This document shows positions 20,249-31,631 of a stretch of 64,000 nt of DNA, in pieces. The notes beneath the pieces were generated by a model, which was not told where the DNA came from, did no database searches, and saw only the letters and a program-made list of their open reading frames with translations. The stretch is from Allium sativum (Eukaryota; Streptophyta; Magnoliopsida; Asparagales; Amaryllidaceae), in contig CM060923.1 of the NCBI GenBank assembly GCA_030737875.1, forward strand, positions 493,918,453-493,982,452, written 5' to 3'. Position 1 is the first letter of the stretch. Every line of letters begins with the position of its first letter. Made by a program: the position numbers and the translations under genes.

Positions 20249-22483
20249 TCAGTCGTTCGAGTCATCTGAATGTGTACGTGGACGTGTGCGGCGCCGATGA
20301 CGTCTCTCATCATCACCAACATCTGGAGGCTGACTGGACCCAGCACTAGACTTATGGTGGTAATACATCTGCAAGTCCTGAAGTCTCTTGCGCTTTGCCT
20401 CAAGCTGGGCCTCTAAATGCGCCTGCTGCTGTCGTGCCTCCTCTGCAACACGACGTAGCTCACCATCATAGTAATCTAGGCTACGCCTATGCTCTATATA
20501 GCCCGTATGCCTAATCCCCATCTGCATATCATACAGATCATGATATGATATCTGTGTAGGATCCGGGTAATCGTGATGGGTCGGAGGATGAAACACGTCA
20601 ACGTAACAATCCGGTCCAATGGTGGGCACTTCCATGGTCCATCCAAAATGACTGGCGGCCGCCACATGATCAGCTGCACGAAAACTCTGACTGGGCTGGG
20701 TAACATCCTCGACAACAGGTGGACGTATGCCGTGTCGTATAGCAGATGACCCTACTAAATCAATCGATGCTGCATGCGTAATCGTATCTGAGGACCCGGT
20801 GAAAAATCTACGCCAGAAGGTAAGGTAACACTCCCCGATAATAACAAAGCTCTCAGCCTTCCACCAGCCTGCTTTCCTGGCTATATCTAGCTGCTCCGTC
20901 GGGTAAATCATACACCGATAAGTATGTGGGTGTGGATCATCCGGAATAGCATCGAAGTCATACAACTGTCTCCAGCACCTCTCACCAAGATACCAATAAG
21001 CACCTAGCACCACGGGAGAAGATATAAGTGGAAATCTCCGTCCGGCAAGCATCCTAGCAATCTGTATGATCTCAAGATCGATGGATGTACTCTGCTCAAA
21101 TGGATGCCATAGAATCTGATCCCTATACATCCTCAGCTCGATCTGGTTATGGGCAACGGGAAACACATGGTGTGACTCATTATCTCTGGGCCCCCGGTTG
21201 TCCGCAGTCCAAAAGCATATACGGGGGAAAAAAGTCGATGGGTCTGCAATACGGGTGATAAAATGAAAGTTCCTAGAGTACTCAAAGTACCAATACTGTA
21301 ACAACTCCCAGAATCCAAATAAAGAAAGCTGAGAATCAGTGATGGTGCACTGCATGTCGAGACATCTGTATAAGTATGCAAGGATAGGTGTGCCCCAATC
21401 ATATAAAATCGCCCCATCGGCATTTATCTCAACCGCGACCACAAAAAACCCCACAGGAACGCTACTGCTCGAAGAACTAAAGAAAAGGTTACCCATAAGG
21501 TATAACACAAATAATCAAGCAAGCTCCAAGTCGTCATCAACAGAGTAGTGCTCGAGTATCCTGTCCATAGCCGCACGGATCGCGCTCACTCTAATAGCGC
21601 CTTCTGCCTGATACGACGTAGCAGAAACATCCAAATGAGGCAGTAGATCATGAACAAGTGCACGATCACGCCATCGACCATCGTCATAAGGCAGTTGGGG
21701 ATAAGCACTTACTCCAATGCTAATACCAGTAAGCATGGAGAAATCAAGCGGTGTAAGTCCTAACTCACCACAAGGAAAGTGAAATGTGTGGGTGGTTTTG
21801 TACCACCGTAGAGCAATGGCCGCACACAATTGGACATCGGCATTTATAACATGGTTTATTCCTAAAATAGCAAATCGCACAATAAGATAAAATATGACTA
21901 CTAAATTATCCACTTATTTCATTAAAAGGTCTATAATATTACCTAGAAAAAATTGAAATCCAAGAGCATGTAACAGTCCTGCGACCCCCTCCTTACCCGC
22001 CAAGTGTGCATGATAATATCTAAGTGTGGTCGCTAACGAACCACGTGGACGTATATTCCGCGACTGTTAACGGTTCAACAAAATGTTATACCATCTACCC
22101 AATATCTAACACTCAAAGAATACTATGTAAATAATACTAAAAATACTTACAGCCAAACTCGACTGCGTGCTAACGTGTACTTCGTCATCTGGAAGAATGC
22201 GAAAGTTGGATAGCGCAGGAAGCTTCGCGGCGCTGAGGTTCATATCCACATAGCCATCGAGTTGGCCCTCTCTAGCGGCAACTGATCCAACACCCCTACG
22301 TGCCCTGCCTGCTCGTCCGCCTCTACGCCCGCCACGTCCCCGATGGCCGCCTCCCTGTTGCACCTCTGCTTCTTCGTTCTCCATGTTTTCGGCGGCTACA
22401 TGTAAGTCTTCTATTCCGAGCACTGGCTGTTGGCCACTACCACCTTCACCACTCCCGCCGGCGCCACGATCGTCGCCGTGCAT
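20249..22483 (-). pseudogene. Plant mobile domain (MAIN-like, aminotransferase-like) gene, three exons, one in-frame TGA
   Basis: Exon 1 is 22483-22151 (111 codons, donor GTAAGT), exon 2 22063-21943 (acceptor TTAACAG, donor GTAATA, phase 1), exon 3 21861-20249. Joined they make one 689-codon frame, broken only by TGA at 21517-21515 (codon 267). The exon 1 product is Gly/Arg-rich. Exons 2-3 carry the PMD fold: GLLHALGF, then THTFHFPCGELGLTPLDFSM and the DDGRW region; past the stop come LYLMGNLFF, LAYLYRCLD and the GFWELLQYWYFEY block, then a Glu/Arg-rich coiled coil and an Arg-rich tail. PMD proteins include MAIN/MAIL1 and many transposon-carried copies. The intact introns and frame suggest the stop (CGA-to-TGA fits) is recent. 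The upstream region has a second palindromic AACGG array. Confidence 0.85.
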
Positions 22484-22700
22484 GAATTTTTTGGCGAAAT
22501 TTTATAGTAATCTAGCCATATTTTCGAACTAATATCTCACACAAGCTAGTTAATTTGGTTAAAAACTGACGGATTGGTGAATTGGTGGAGAAAATTGGGT
22601 GAAAAATGGGGGAGGAATATGGGTTTTCGGGTTTGAAGAAGGAGGAAAGGGAAATGGAGCAGAGGAGAGGAGGCGGCGAGGGTTTTGGGGGGGTAACATT

Positions 22701-22785
22701 ATAACGGCAAACACTTTGCCGTTATAATGTTATAACGGCAAAGTGTTTGCCGTTATAATATTATAACGGCAATATCTTTGCCGTT
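22701..22785. promoter_or_regulatory. Palindromic AACGG array upstream of the PMD gene
   Basis: Six AACGG/CCGTT cores. Two perfect palindromes, 22701-22725 and 22732-22756, have 11-bp arms ATAACGGCAAA and TTTGCCGTTAT around 3 bases. A third at about 22763-22786 is imperfect. It lies about 220 bp before the PMD ATG and matches the array at 17428-17537. Confidence 0.6.
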
Positions 22786-22789
22786 GTAT

Positions 22790-23733
22790 CCCCACTCCTC
22801 AACCAACATGTGGCTGGTTCTCCCCTTCTGGGTGCTCGGCTCGTTGGACCAGTTTCAGAATATGAGAGAGAATAACTGAACAGAACGGATGGTTGGTTAT
22901 GGTCTTAATCAATCTAATAGAAAAAGAAAAATTCAGCTTTTGATTTCAGTGATTCACTAGTACAGATCAAAAATAAGAGCGATAGAAAAGAAAATCACCT
23001 GACTGAAATAAGTTGTTAATTTGGATGAAAAATGAATAAAAGGCCGAATTTAAAGGGCTTTAAAAGAGTAGAGAAAGTATCTTCACCATCGGATATGGAT
23101 CATGTTGCGTGTATACACGTAAGAAGAGGATCGGGATTATGTCTTAGATAATTTCAGTGCTTTTTCTTTCCTCGCCCACCTAAAAGGTAGCATATGATAA
23201 AAGATAGCATATGATCAGGACAAGGCTTTAAACCAAATTGAAAAGGCTACTATTACAGAAAATTGGGATTTTTTATTTTTATCCTCACTAAAATGAATGG
23301 AAGCCCCTCATATTAATTTTTTTATTTTTATTTAAGAATTTTTATAAAAAAAACCAAGGGACTCAAGGACGTTATAGCAATTAACAGTCAACATCCCTAC
23401 ATACTTATTCACTTGAACACCGAAGTAATGATAGCGCCAAAGCGATGAAAACAATAAGAAGGCCCGCATTTGTTAATAGGTAATAAGTAGAACGAGCTGT
23501 AATAGAGTTAAAGGCACGTTACCACATAATAAATTATCTTTCTAGAACTTTTATAATGACAATGATGGTAACCGTAATGTGTTCATTATTTTGGGTTTCT
23601 AATAGTAACACGAACCCAAAAATTTAAGGCATGTAAGCATGCAACAAGATGCATCCAACACTTCTATGCTTCAAAAATATTCAAACGAATATGTAAATTG
23701 ACGGACAATTGCCTAGCAATCATCATAAGCTAA

Positions 23734-23764
<31 letters not shown>

Positions 23765-25482
23765 AATCATTAGTTTAAATATGCAAATCCCAAGTGAAGA
23801 TTCTGGATATATGACAAACCACGACACCTGCATATTTCAAACACAATTCAGAATGCTGCATAAACATATTCAAATTATTAGGGCAATGCATAATATGTCG
23901 ACAATGCATCCAAGGAGAATACAAGGCAGTATGTACATATTTACATATTGCATTAAAATGCAAAGAAACATTATAAAAGAATGCGTAAATTTCTTATGTA
24001 ACAGTAACAGATTTGTCAGGGGACAGGTTACATAAAATTTAGTGTGTGTTGATGTTATGGCTGATGGAAATAATTTGTATTTTCCTTAGTAAATGGGGAT
24101 TTTTATTTTTAAAGAATATTCCAGTTGTATGAAATGCACATAAATTTCCATACATATAATAAGCAAGGATTTTTCCATATACGGTCCTCCAAAAACAAAA
24201 GAATATTCAGTTCTAAGTAGTATATATAAATATCAATAGGAACTTACATGGTACACAAAACGAGAAGGTCCAATATAAGTTATCTCACCCCCACAGTGTT
24301 TTTGCACATTCAGTTTGGCACATCGTTCATCATATTATGCTGGAACAAATTTAGATAGCACATTAACAGTAACAAAAAAAGGCGCATACTAGCCTGCATG
24401 AAAAATGGCTGTAATGTACAACTAGAAGAAGTAACATAACTTCTTGGTGAATTTGACTGCATCAGTAATAATATATGTGGTCTTATATCTGTGTGACATC
24501 ATCAAACCCTTTCCCCATAAATTAAAGATCATGCATCTATTAATTTCCTTTATTCCACTCATAAAGTAACGATCAATGCAGTACCTTCCCATATCCTCCA
24601 TCAATAATTCCTATCCCAATATCTTCTCATACCATCCAGAAATTCTTATCGACTCTTCTTTTATTGTCACAATTACTTCAATGAGAAGGACAATAAGAGG
24701 TGGAAATATTTGGCAGAACAATGACTGCAGCTGCAGCAATATGAGCATTAGTATGACGTCCAGTTGAAAAAGCATGCATATTTGAATATAAGAGTTCCTG
24801 AAAGTATTCGAGGTAATATTAGAAAACAACAATTAATGCAGAAAACAAACAGTTAATATTGCTTAATTTTAAATAACTACAATGCATTTATAGAGAACTA
24901 CCTATACTGGACACAAAACAAGAAATAAGCACTGATATAACGTAGCATAATACTAGTTCTAGCTTAGACTTATGCAACGCAAAATCTGAACAAAAAACAA
25001 TGTCTATTTTTTACAAACTTCCATAATCTGAATCCATCAAATTAATGAAGAAACGCTTCACGCTTGTCAAGTATATTGGAAAGAGTTGTGTATCTGAGAC
25101 AAGCTTGTATCTTAATCTCATTGTAAAGATAGGTGAACTGAAGTATACCCCAACTGTCAAGTAAAGCAGGCTGATAGAGATTAACCAGGTGGGTTTCTAA
25201 CAAAATCATGTTCAGATATAATTAAAGTGGACATTTGCCTTACGTTCTATTGGGCGTAGAATAACAGAAACATAATTTCTTTTCTTTATCTTGCGTGTTG
25301 TTTAATTCCCTTCTGAAAGTACATCACATTAAACAAAACTAATATGACTCCTTTAGTGCTTGTCTTAAACCTTCTGTTCATGTAGTATTTTGTATGATGT
25401 AATATTTCATTTGAATTACAAATATGACATGTGCCTTTCAAGATGGAAACTAATATGATATTTTCAGTTATAATAAAGTTAT
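22790..25482. other. AT-rich non-coding DNA, no supportable gene
   Basis: No frame of note. There is a T run at about 23733-23759. On the minus strand two short exon-like stretches have plausible signals: one near 24310-24249 ends in CCAT followed by GTAAGT, and one near 24800-24600 contains the AFSTGRHTNAHIAAAAV reading. Neither could be assigned to a family or joined into a gene. This could be intronic or relic DNA. It is the target into which the copia element inserted. Confidence 0.4.
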
Positions 25483-25879
25483 TGTCGAGATTAGGCGCAG
25501 CGGAGGCCAAACTCAATACACACAACAGCTCAGTATAATGCACAGATTAACATAGACAATAAAATAGAGAACACACAGGTTTAACGTGGTTCGGCAATAG
25601 CCTACATCCACGGGCAAAGATAGAGTGATTTTATTACTTACAAATGGAGAATTACACAAGAGCTCATACACAGGCTTTCACAATTGACTCTCAGCTCACT
25701 CCACTCTCAGGTATTTTTCTTTTTCATTTGTTGTGTGGCGGCTACTCTCATCTCACCTGAAACCCTTACCAACCATACATATATATAGTATGGCCACATA
25801 AAGGTAAGAGGCCCACAGCACTCACATAATAATACATTGAACAAAAGGCACGTTGCACATGTTTCAACCATACTTCACA
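25483..25879 (-). repeat. 3' LTR of the copia element
   Basis: 397 bp. The neighbouring polypurine tract, read on the minus strand, is GAGGTGGAGAAT (about 25880-25891). Confidence 0.95.
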
Positions 25880-26135
25880 ATTCTCCACCTCGGATCATGC
25901 ACAAAAGCATGAGACGATCACACACAAAACACTCTGATTGCCACATATCCAGCTGCACCACCAAAGTAGTTGCCTACGTACCCAAAGGATCAAGCTGTCG
26001 TAGTTCATCAAAATATCTCGCAAACGAGACTTCACAATGTTCCGAAGAACCTCCACCCCATTGGGGTATCATACATCAAACATACAAAACATTAATCAAG
26101 TCAAGACAATGCTTGAACTTGACATTAGGAACCAC

Positions 26136-29100
26136 CTAAGTCAACATGTCTGCGGGATTCTCTTTTGTATCAATCTTTACCAAGAGAATATGACCCTCAG
26201 TTAATACTTCTCTAATGAAATGATAACGCACATCAATGTGCTTTGTTCGGGCATGATGAACTTGATTCTTTGCTAGGTGGATGGCACTCATACTATCGCA
26301 ATACACAGGAAGTTGATCTTGCACCACTCCCAAATCATCCAACAAACCTTGCAACCATATAGCTTCTTTGAAAGCTTCAGTCACTGTCATATACTCTGCC
26401 TCTGTAGTAGATAGAGCCACTGTCGACTGCAGAATAGACCTCCAACATATAGGACCTCCTGCCAAGGTAAACACATACCCTGTAGTAGAGCGTCTCTTAT
26501 CCAAATCACCGGCATAATCTGAGTCTACATGACCAACACATAAATGACTGTTGTTCATATCCTTCACAAATTCTAAACCAGCATCGATAGTTCCCATAAG
26601 ATATCTCAAAATCCATTTGACAGCATTCCAATGCTCTTTTCCAGGAGCATGCATGTAACGACTGACCATACTCACGGCATGTGAAATTTCAGGTCGTGTA
26701 CACACCATCGCATACATAAGACTCCTAACAGCATTAGCATAAGGCACATGTGCCATAAACTGAATCTCATCATCAGATGAAGGACACATAGTTGCATTCA
26801 ATTTAAAATGAGCAGCAAGAGGAGTACTTACCGATTTGGTTTCTTTGGAAATGCCAAATTTTCTTAATACCTTCTTCAAATATGTCTTTTGAGATAAACA
26901 CACCTTGCCCTTCATTCTGTCTCTCTGAATCTCCATGCCAAGAATCTTCTTCGCATCTCCAAGATCTTTCATTTCAAATTCAGCTGACAACTTACATTTC
27001 AGCTTCTCAATCTCAGACTTGCAAGTAGATACAATCAGCATATCATCTACATACAAAAGCAGATAAATGAAAGAACCATCACTCAGCTTCTTCAGATATA
27101 CACAGTGATCATGGTGGCTTCTTGTGTATGCTTGGCCTAACATAAAACGATCAAATCGTTTATACCACTGTCTCGGAGACTGTTTCAGTCCATACAACGA
27201 TCTTTTCAACTTACACACCAGATCATCTTCACCGGGAGATTTGAATCCACTTGGCTGAGTCATATAAATCTCCTCATCTAGATCTTCATGTAAGAACGCT
27301 GTTTTTACATCCATCTGAACCAGATTCAAGTCATACTGTGCTATTAAGGCTAACAAAATACGAATAGAGGAGTGCTTCACAACTGGAGAGAATACTTCAT
27401 TGTAGTCAATTCCCTCCTTTTGGGCATAGCCTTTTGCGACTAGCCTTGCCTTGTAGCGAATCTCATTTTTGTTCACTCCTTCTTTCTTAGCATATACCCA
27501 CTTACATCCAATCGCTTTCTTGCCCTTTGGGAGCTTGGCAAGAACCCAGGTGTCATTCTTGTGAAGAGATGCCATTTCTTCACCCATAGCCTCTTTCCAT
27601 TCTTCACACTCAACGCTATGAACAGCTTGCGTGTACGTCTCAGGAATGCCTTCTTCAGTAACTGGTAAAGCATAAGTTACACAATCTCGAAACCAACCTG
27701 GTTTCCTGATATCCCTTTTCGGTCTGGTAGAAGCAATTGACTCTGGAACACTTCTCTCAGCCTCTGTTTCTATTTCTAACCCATCGTCGGAATCATCAGC
27801 ACTGCCCCGGTCAACCGTAACTTCATCTGTTTCAACAACTGAATCTGTCACCTCTTCAGAAGCTGGTCCCACTGGTACAGTTTCATCTGGGACTTGTGTA
27901 ACAATATCAAACTTCACACGCTGCAAATTCTCACGATTACTGCTCTCATTCTCCACCTGATGAGAACCTTTAGGCTTTAGCATAGCAGCTTTATTAAACG
28001 TAACATCCCTGCTTATAATCATTTTCTTGGTAACCGGATTCCAAAGTTTGAACCCTTTGACTCCAGTCTTCATGCCAACAAATATTGCCTCAACAACACG
28101 AACTCCAAGCTTATTGTCCTTCACATGAAACCAAGCAGGACAACCAAATACATGAACCAACTCATAGTCATAAGCAGGCTTACCATACCAGAATTCCATT
28201 GGTGTTTTGCCTCCTAATGCAGAAGAAGGCAACCGATTGATGAGAAAACATGCATAAGTAACAGCTTCAGCCCAGAATGCTTTGCCTAATCCAGAATTAG
28301 ACAACATACATCGTACTCTCTCTAGCAGTGTACGATTCATCCTTTCTGCGACTCCATTCTGCTGTGGTGTTTCTCTAACCGTGAAATGTCTCTTGATTCC
28401 CTCATCTTGACATACTTTGTGAAATGGATCACTTGTGTACTCTCCACCGTTGTCTGAACGAAGTACTTTGAGTTTTCTACCCGTTTGAGTTTCAACTGCT
28501 TTCTTCCATCTCACAAATATTTCCAGAACATCACTTTTCTGTCTCATGACATACACACATACACGCCTAGAATAGTCATCAATAAAAGAGACAAACCAAT
28601 GCTTACCTCCCAAAGATGCATTTTTGGAAGGACCCCATACATCTGAATGAACATAATCTAGAACTCCACTAGATTTATGGATTCCCTTACCAAAGCGAGA
28701 TCTTGTCTTCTTGCCTTTTACACAATGTTCACAGAAATCTAACTTACAGACAACAACCTCTTTCAACAGATTTTTCTTAATTAAAGCATTCAAAGATTTC
28801 TCACCTGGATGTGCAAGCCTCATGTGCCATAGCATTGCAGATTCCTTAACAGCAATTTCACTCTGCTCAGCTGTAGCTACATCCCCAGTCACTGTTCTCC
28901 CATTTAAGTAATACAAGTTGTGATGACGTGTACCTTTCATAACAACCATAGCTCCAGAAATCACCTTCATAACTCCATTTTGACCATCAAGTCTTAATCC
29001 CTTGGATTCAAGCATTCCTAAAGAAATCAGATTCTTTTTCATACTCGGCACACACCTCACATTTTTCAGTTCTCTAACCTTGCCATCATGCAGTTTCAGG

Positions 29101-30139
29101 CGAATACTACCAATTCCCACAATGCTACAAGAATTGTGATTTCCCGTCAATACTTCACCCTCAAACTTCGTAAAATTTGAAAACCATTTTCTATTTGGAG
29201 TCACATGAAAAGTAGCACCCGAATCAAGTACCCACTCATCATCTTTTGCCTTAGAGTTAGAAGGTAACGTGGTTAAAGAGTAATCTGACTCATTACCTGT
29301 GTCTTTGCTGGACTGGACGACATTTGCTGCACTTTTGCCTTTCCTGTCCCGCTCCTTGACCTTAGGACAATCCTTAGCCCAATGGCCTTTTTCATGACAC
29401 CACGCACATTCATCCTTAGCCAAACGCCCTTTTGCTTTCGAGTATCCTTTACCCTTACCAGGATGTTGGCCAACATTTTTCTTATGGTTTGATTTTCCGC
29501 CTCTCACTACAAGAGCATCACCACCATCTTCTCTGGAGATATCATCTCTATCCATCTTTCGGAATTCTTCACTACGTAATGATGTAGCGACTTCATCATA
29601 AATCAGCTTGTCTTTGCCATGAATTAGCGACTTAATCACGGGCTCATATTTCTCCGGAAGAGAATTCACTAAACACAAAGCTTTCTCCTCATCTGGAATG
29701 ATCTCATCATAATTAACCAACTCCGTAAGGAGTTTGTTAAAGGAATCCAGATGCTCAGTCAGAGTTGCACCCTTCTTCATATTGAACCGATACAAATTTC
29801 TTTTTAGATGAATTCGGTTCGCCACATTCTTCACAAGGTACTTCGCTTCAAGTTTTTCCCATAATTCTTTCGGCGATTCTCATGTTGATAGTTCACTCTG
29901 ATATCAGCTTCCAAACAACCCCTGATCGTAGCCAAACAAAGCCTTTGATTCTTCTCCCACTGTTTGTCTGACCATTCTTCTAGTTTCTCTATTCGCAGAC
30001 AAGCTTCCAAATCCAAATGCTCAAGAGCATCGGACACATCAGTTCTCCACAAACCAAAGTTATTGTTTCCATTAAATTTCTCTACATCTAACCTTGCTCT
30101 GTGATACACTATTTTTTCAGATTGACGAGATTCACCCAT
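26136..30139 (-). pseudogene. copia Gag-Pol polyprotein, frameshifted
   Basis: ATG at 30139 starts gag. Near 29878-29881 a duplicated GA shifts the frame; the rest runs open for about 1230 codons to TAG at 26138-26136. Residue positions below count from 29834. A zinc knuckle, CAWCHEKGHWAKDC, is at 143-156; the aspartic protease site DSGA is at 204-207. Integrase has its HHCC region (about 337-371) and catalytic Asp398, Asp461 and Glu497. RT has YVDD at 928-931. RNase H has Asp1104, Glu1145 and Asp1180, ending in the KHIDVRYHFIRE block. The stop falls at NPADMLT, where relatives continue about 15 residues, so Lys AAG-to-TAG is likely. Everything needed for reverse transcription and integration is visible, but gag is split. 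Confidence 0.93.
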
Positions 30140-30264
30140 TTTCGCAACACAAGCAACTTACACAAGAGAAACAACCACAAATGCAAACAACCGGCTTCAC
30201 AGGAATTTCGTCGAACACCTTCCGTGCACTAAACTGAACACACAAATTCAAAGATTGCAACCGC

Positions 30265-30280
30265 AAGCTCCGATACCAAT
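30265..30280 (-). other. Primer binding site of the copia element
   Basis: Read on the minus strand after the 5' LTR: TTGGTATCGGAGC, the initiator-tRNA-Met complement with one change from the common TGGTATCAGAGC. Confidence 0.8.
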
Positions 30281-30677
30281 TGTCGAGATTAGGCGCAGCG
30301 GAGGCCAAACTCAACACACACAACAGCTCAGTATAATGCACAGATTAACATAGACAATAAAATAGAGAACACACAGGTTTAACGTGGTTCGGCAATAGCC
30401 TACATCCACGGGCAAAGAGAGAGTGATTTTATTACTTACAAATGGAGAATTACACAAGAGCTCATACACAGGCTTTCACAATTGACTCTCAGCTCACTCC
30501 ACTCTCAGGTATTTTTCTTTTTCATTTGTTGTGTGGCGGCTACTCTCATCTCACCTGAAACCCTTACCAACCATACATATATATAGTATGGCCACATAAA
30601 GGTAAGAGGACCACAGCACTCACATAATAATGCATTGAACAAAAGGCACGTTGCACATGTTTCAACCATACTTCACA
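30281..30677 (-). repeat. 5' LTR of the copia element
   Basis: 397 bp, the near-identical partner of 25483-25879. On the minus strand it would carry the promoter. Confidence 0.95.
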
Positions 30678-31631
30678 GTTATATGGCTTAGGAATTGTTT
30701 CGGATATATTGTGCTTTATTTGACTGCTATGAGTTTGTCACCAAAACATGCATACAAAAAATTGGACAGTATAAACTCTTGTAAGATTACAGGAGCAATC
30801 ATAGATATGATCTAGAAAATTTTCGAAGGGATGCTTTGTTAACCAACCAAAAGAAAATGAGTTTTTTTCCTTATTACACTCATATTCGAATCAATGTAAA
30901 AGTATAACGAGGAAATTGATAAGTTGGTCATCATATCCTTAAAGGGTAACATATTTTAGACATTGCTATTTCTAGACTATAGAAATTAGGAGGGAAGTGT
31001 GATGGTAATTATAATGTATAACGAGGAATTAGTCTTCTGTTTCTAGACTCTTATCTCTTTATCTAGTTGGAATGATAAGTTGGTCATCATATCCTTAAAG
31101 GGTAACAAATTTTAAACATGATTGCATTTTATATGATGTGGTTTATTGTTTAACTGTATTTTGAGCTTGATTTGACAAAACATATGCTAAAATGTACGAG
31201 AAACAACCTGAATATTGACTATGTATCTCAGATTGTAACTGTCAACTTAGAATTTGTATATTACTAGTTCTACCTTGGTAATCGGTTTGCCCATGTCAAT
31301 GGAAGAAAACATTGTCAGCTTGTAAATAATATGTAATACCAAAATTATGACCATAATGAATGATGATACTATATGAAACAGTATGAAATTTGTAACCTAG
31401 TAATATTAGCACAATTGAAGTACGGAAGTGGACGCTATGCTTGCTGCAAGTGCTAGTCATTAACATATTATTTATTCTATATACTATAGATGAAAACAAT
31501 TGTGAATCCAAATGCAGGTAATAAAAAACAACTGCTGAATCAAAAAAACTGCTATATACTGGTAATAAAAAACAAACATGTTATTACCATTTCGAATGTT
31601 ATCACCTACTCCATCGCTTATTGCAGCTAAC
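30678..31631. other. Non-coding AT-rich DNA between the copia element and element B
   Basis: This continues the copia target region (after GTTAT). AAGTTGGTCATCATATCCTTAAAGGG appears at about 30919 and 31077, part of a local duplication. The last five bases, CTAAC (31627-31631), would be the left target duplicate of element B; the matching right end is outside the window. Confidence 0.5.

Larger units (their letters stand above)
25483..30677 (-). mobile_element. Complete Ty1/copia LTR retrotransposon (TSD GTTAT)
   Basis: LTRs at 25483-25879 and 30281-30677 are both 397 bp, start TGTCGAGATTAGG and end TTCACA on the plus strand. They differ at about four positions (roughly 99% identity). Perfect 5-bp duplicates GTTAT lie at 25478-25482 and 30678-30682. 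On the coding (minus) strand the PBS and polypurine tract are in the expected places. The domain order protease, integrase, RT, RNase H is diagnostic of copia. Young but coding-defective. Confidence 0.97.

Noticed and set aside
20249..21913. Two separate PMD genes, or programmed stop readthrough at 21515
   Set aside because: Both frames are the same frame separated by one TGA, and family homology runs straight through it. No readthrough context or precedent could be shown, so one broken gene is simpler.
24249..24800. Host gene exons on the minus strand
   Set aside because: Two short blocks have splice-like edges, but frames break quickly and no family could be named; kept only as a note in the region entry.
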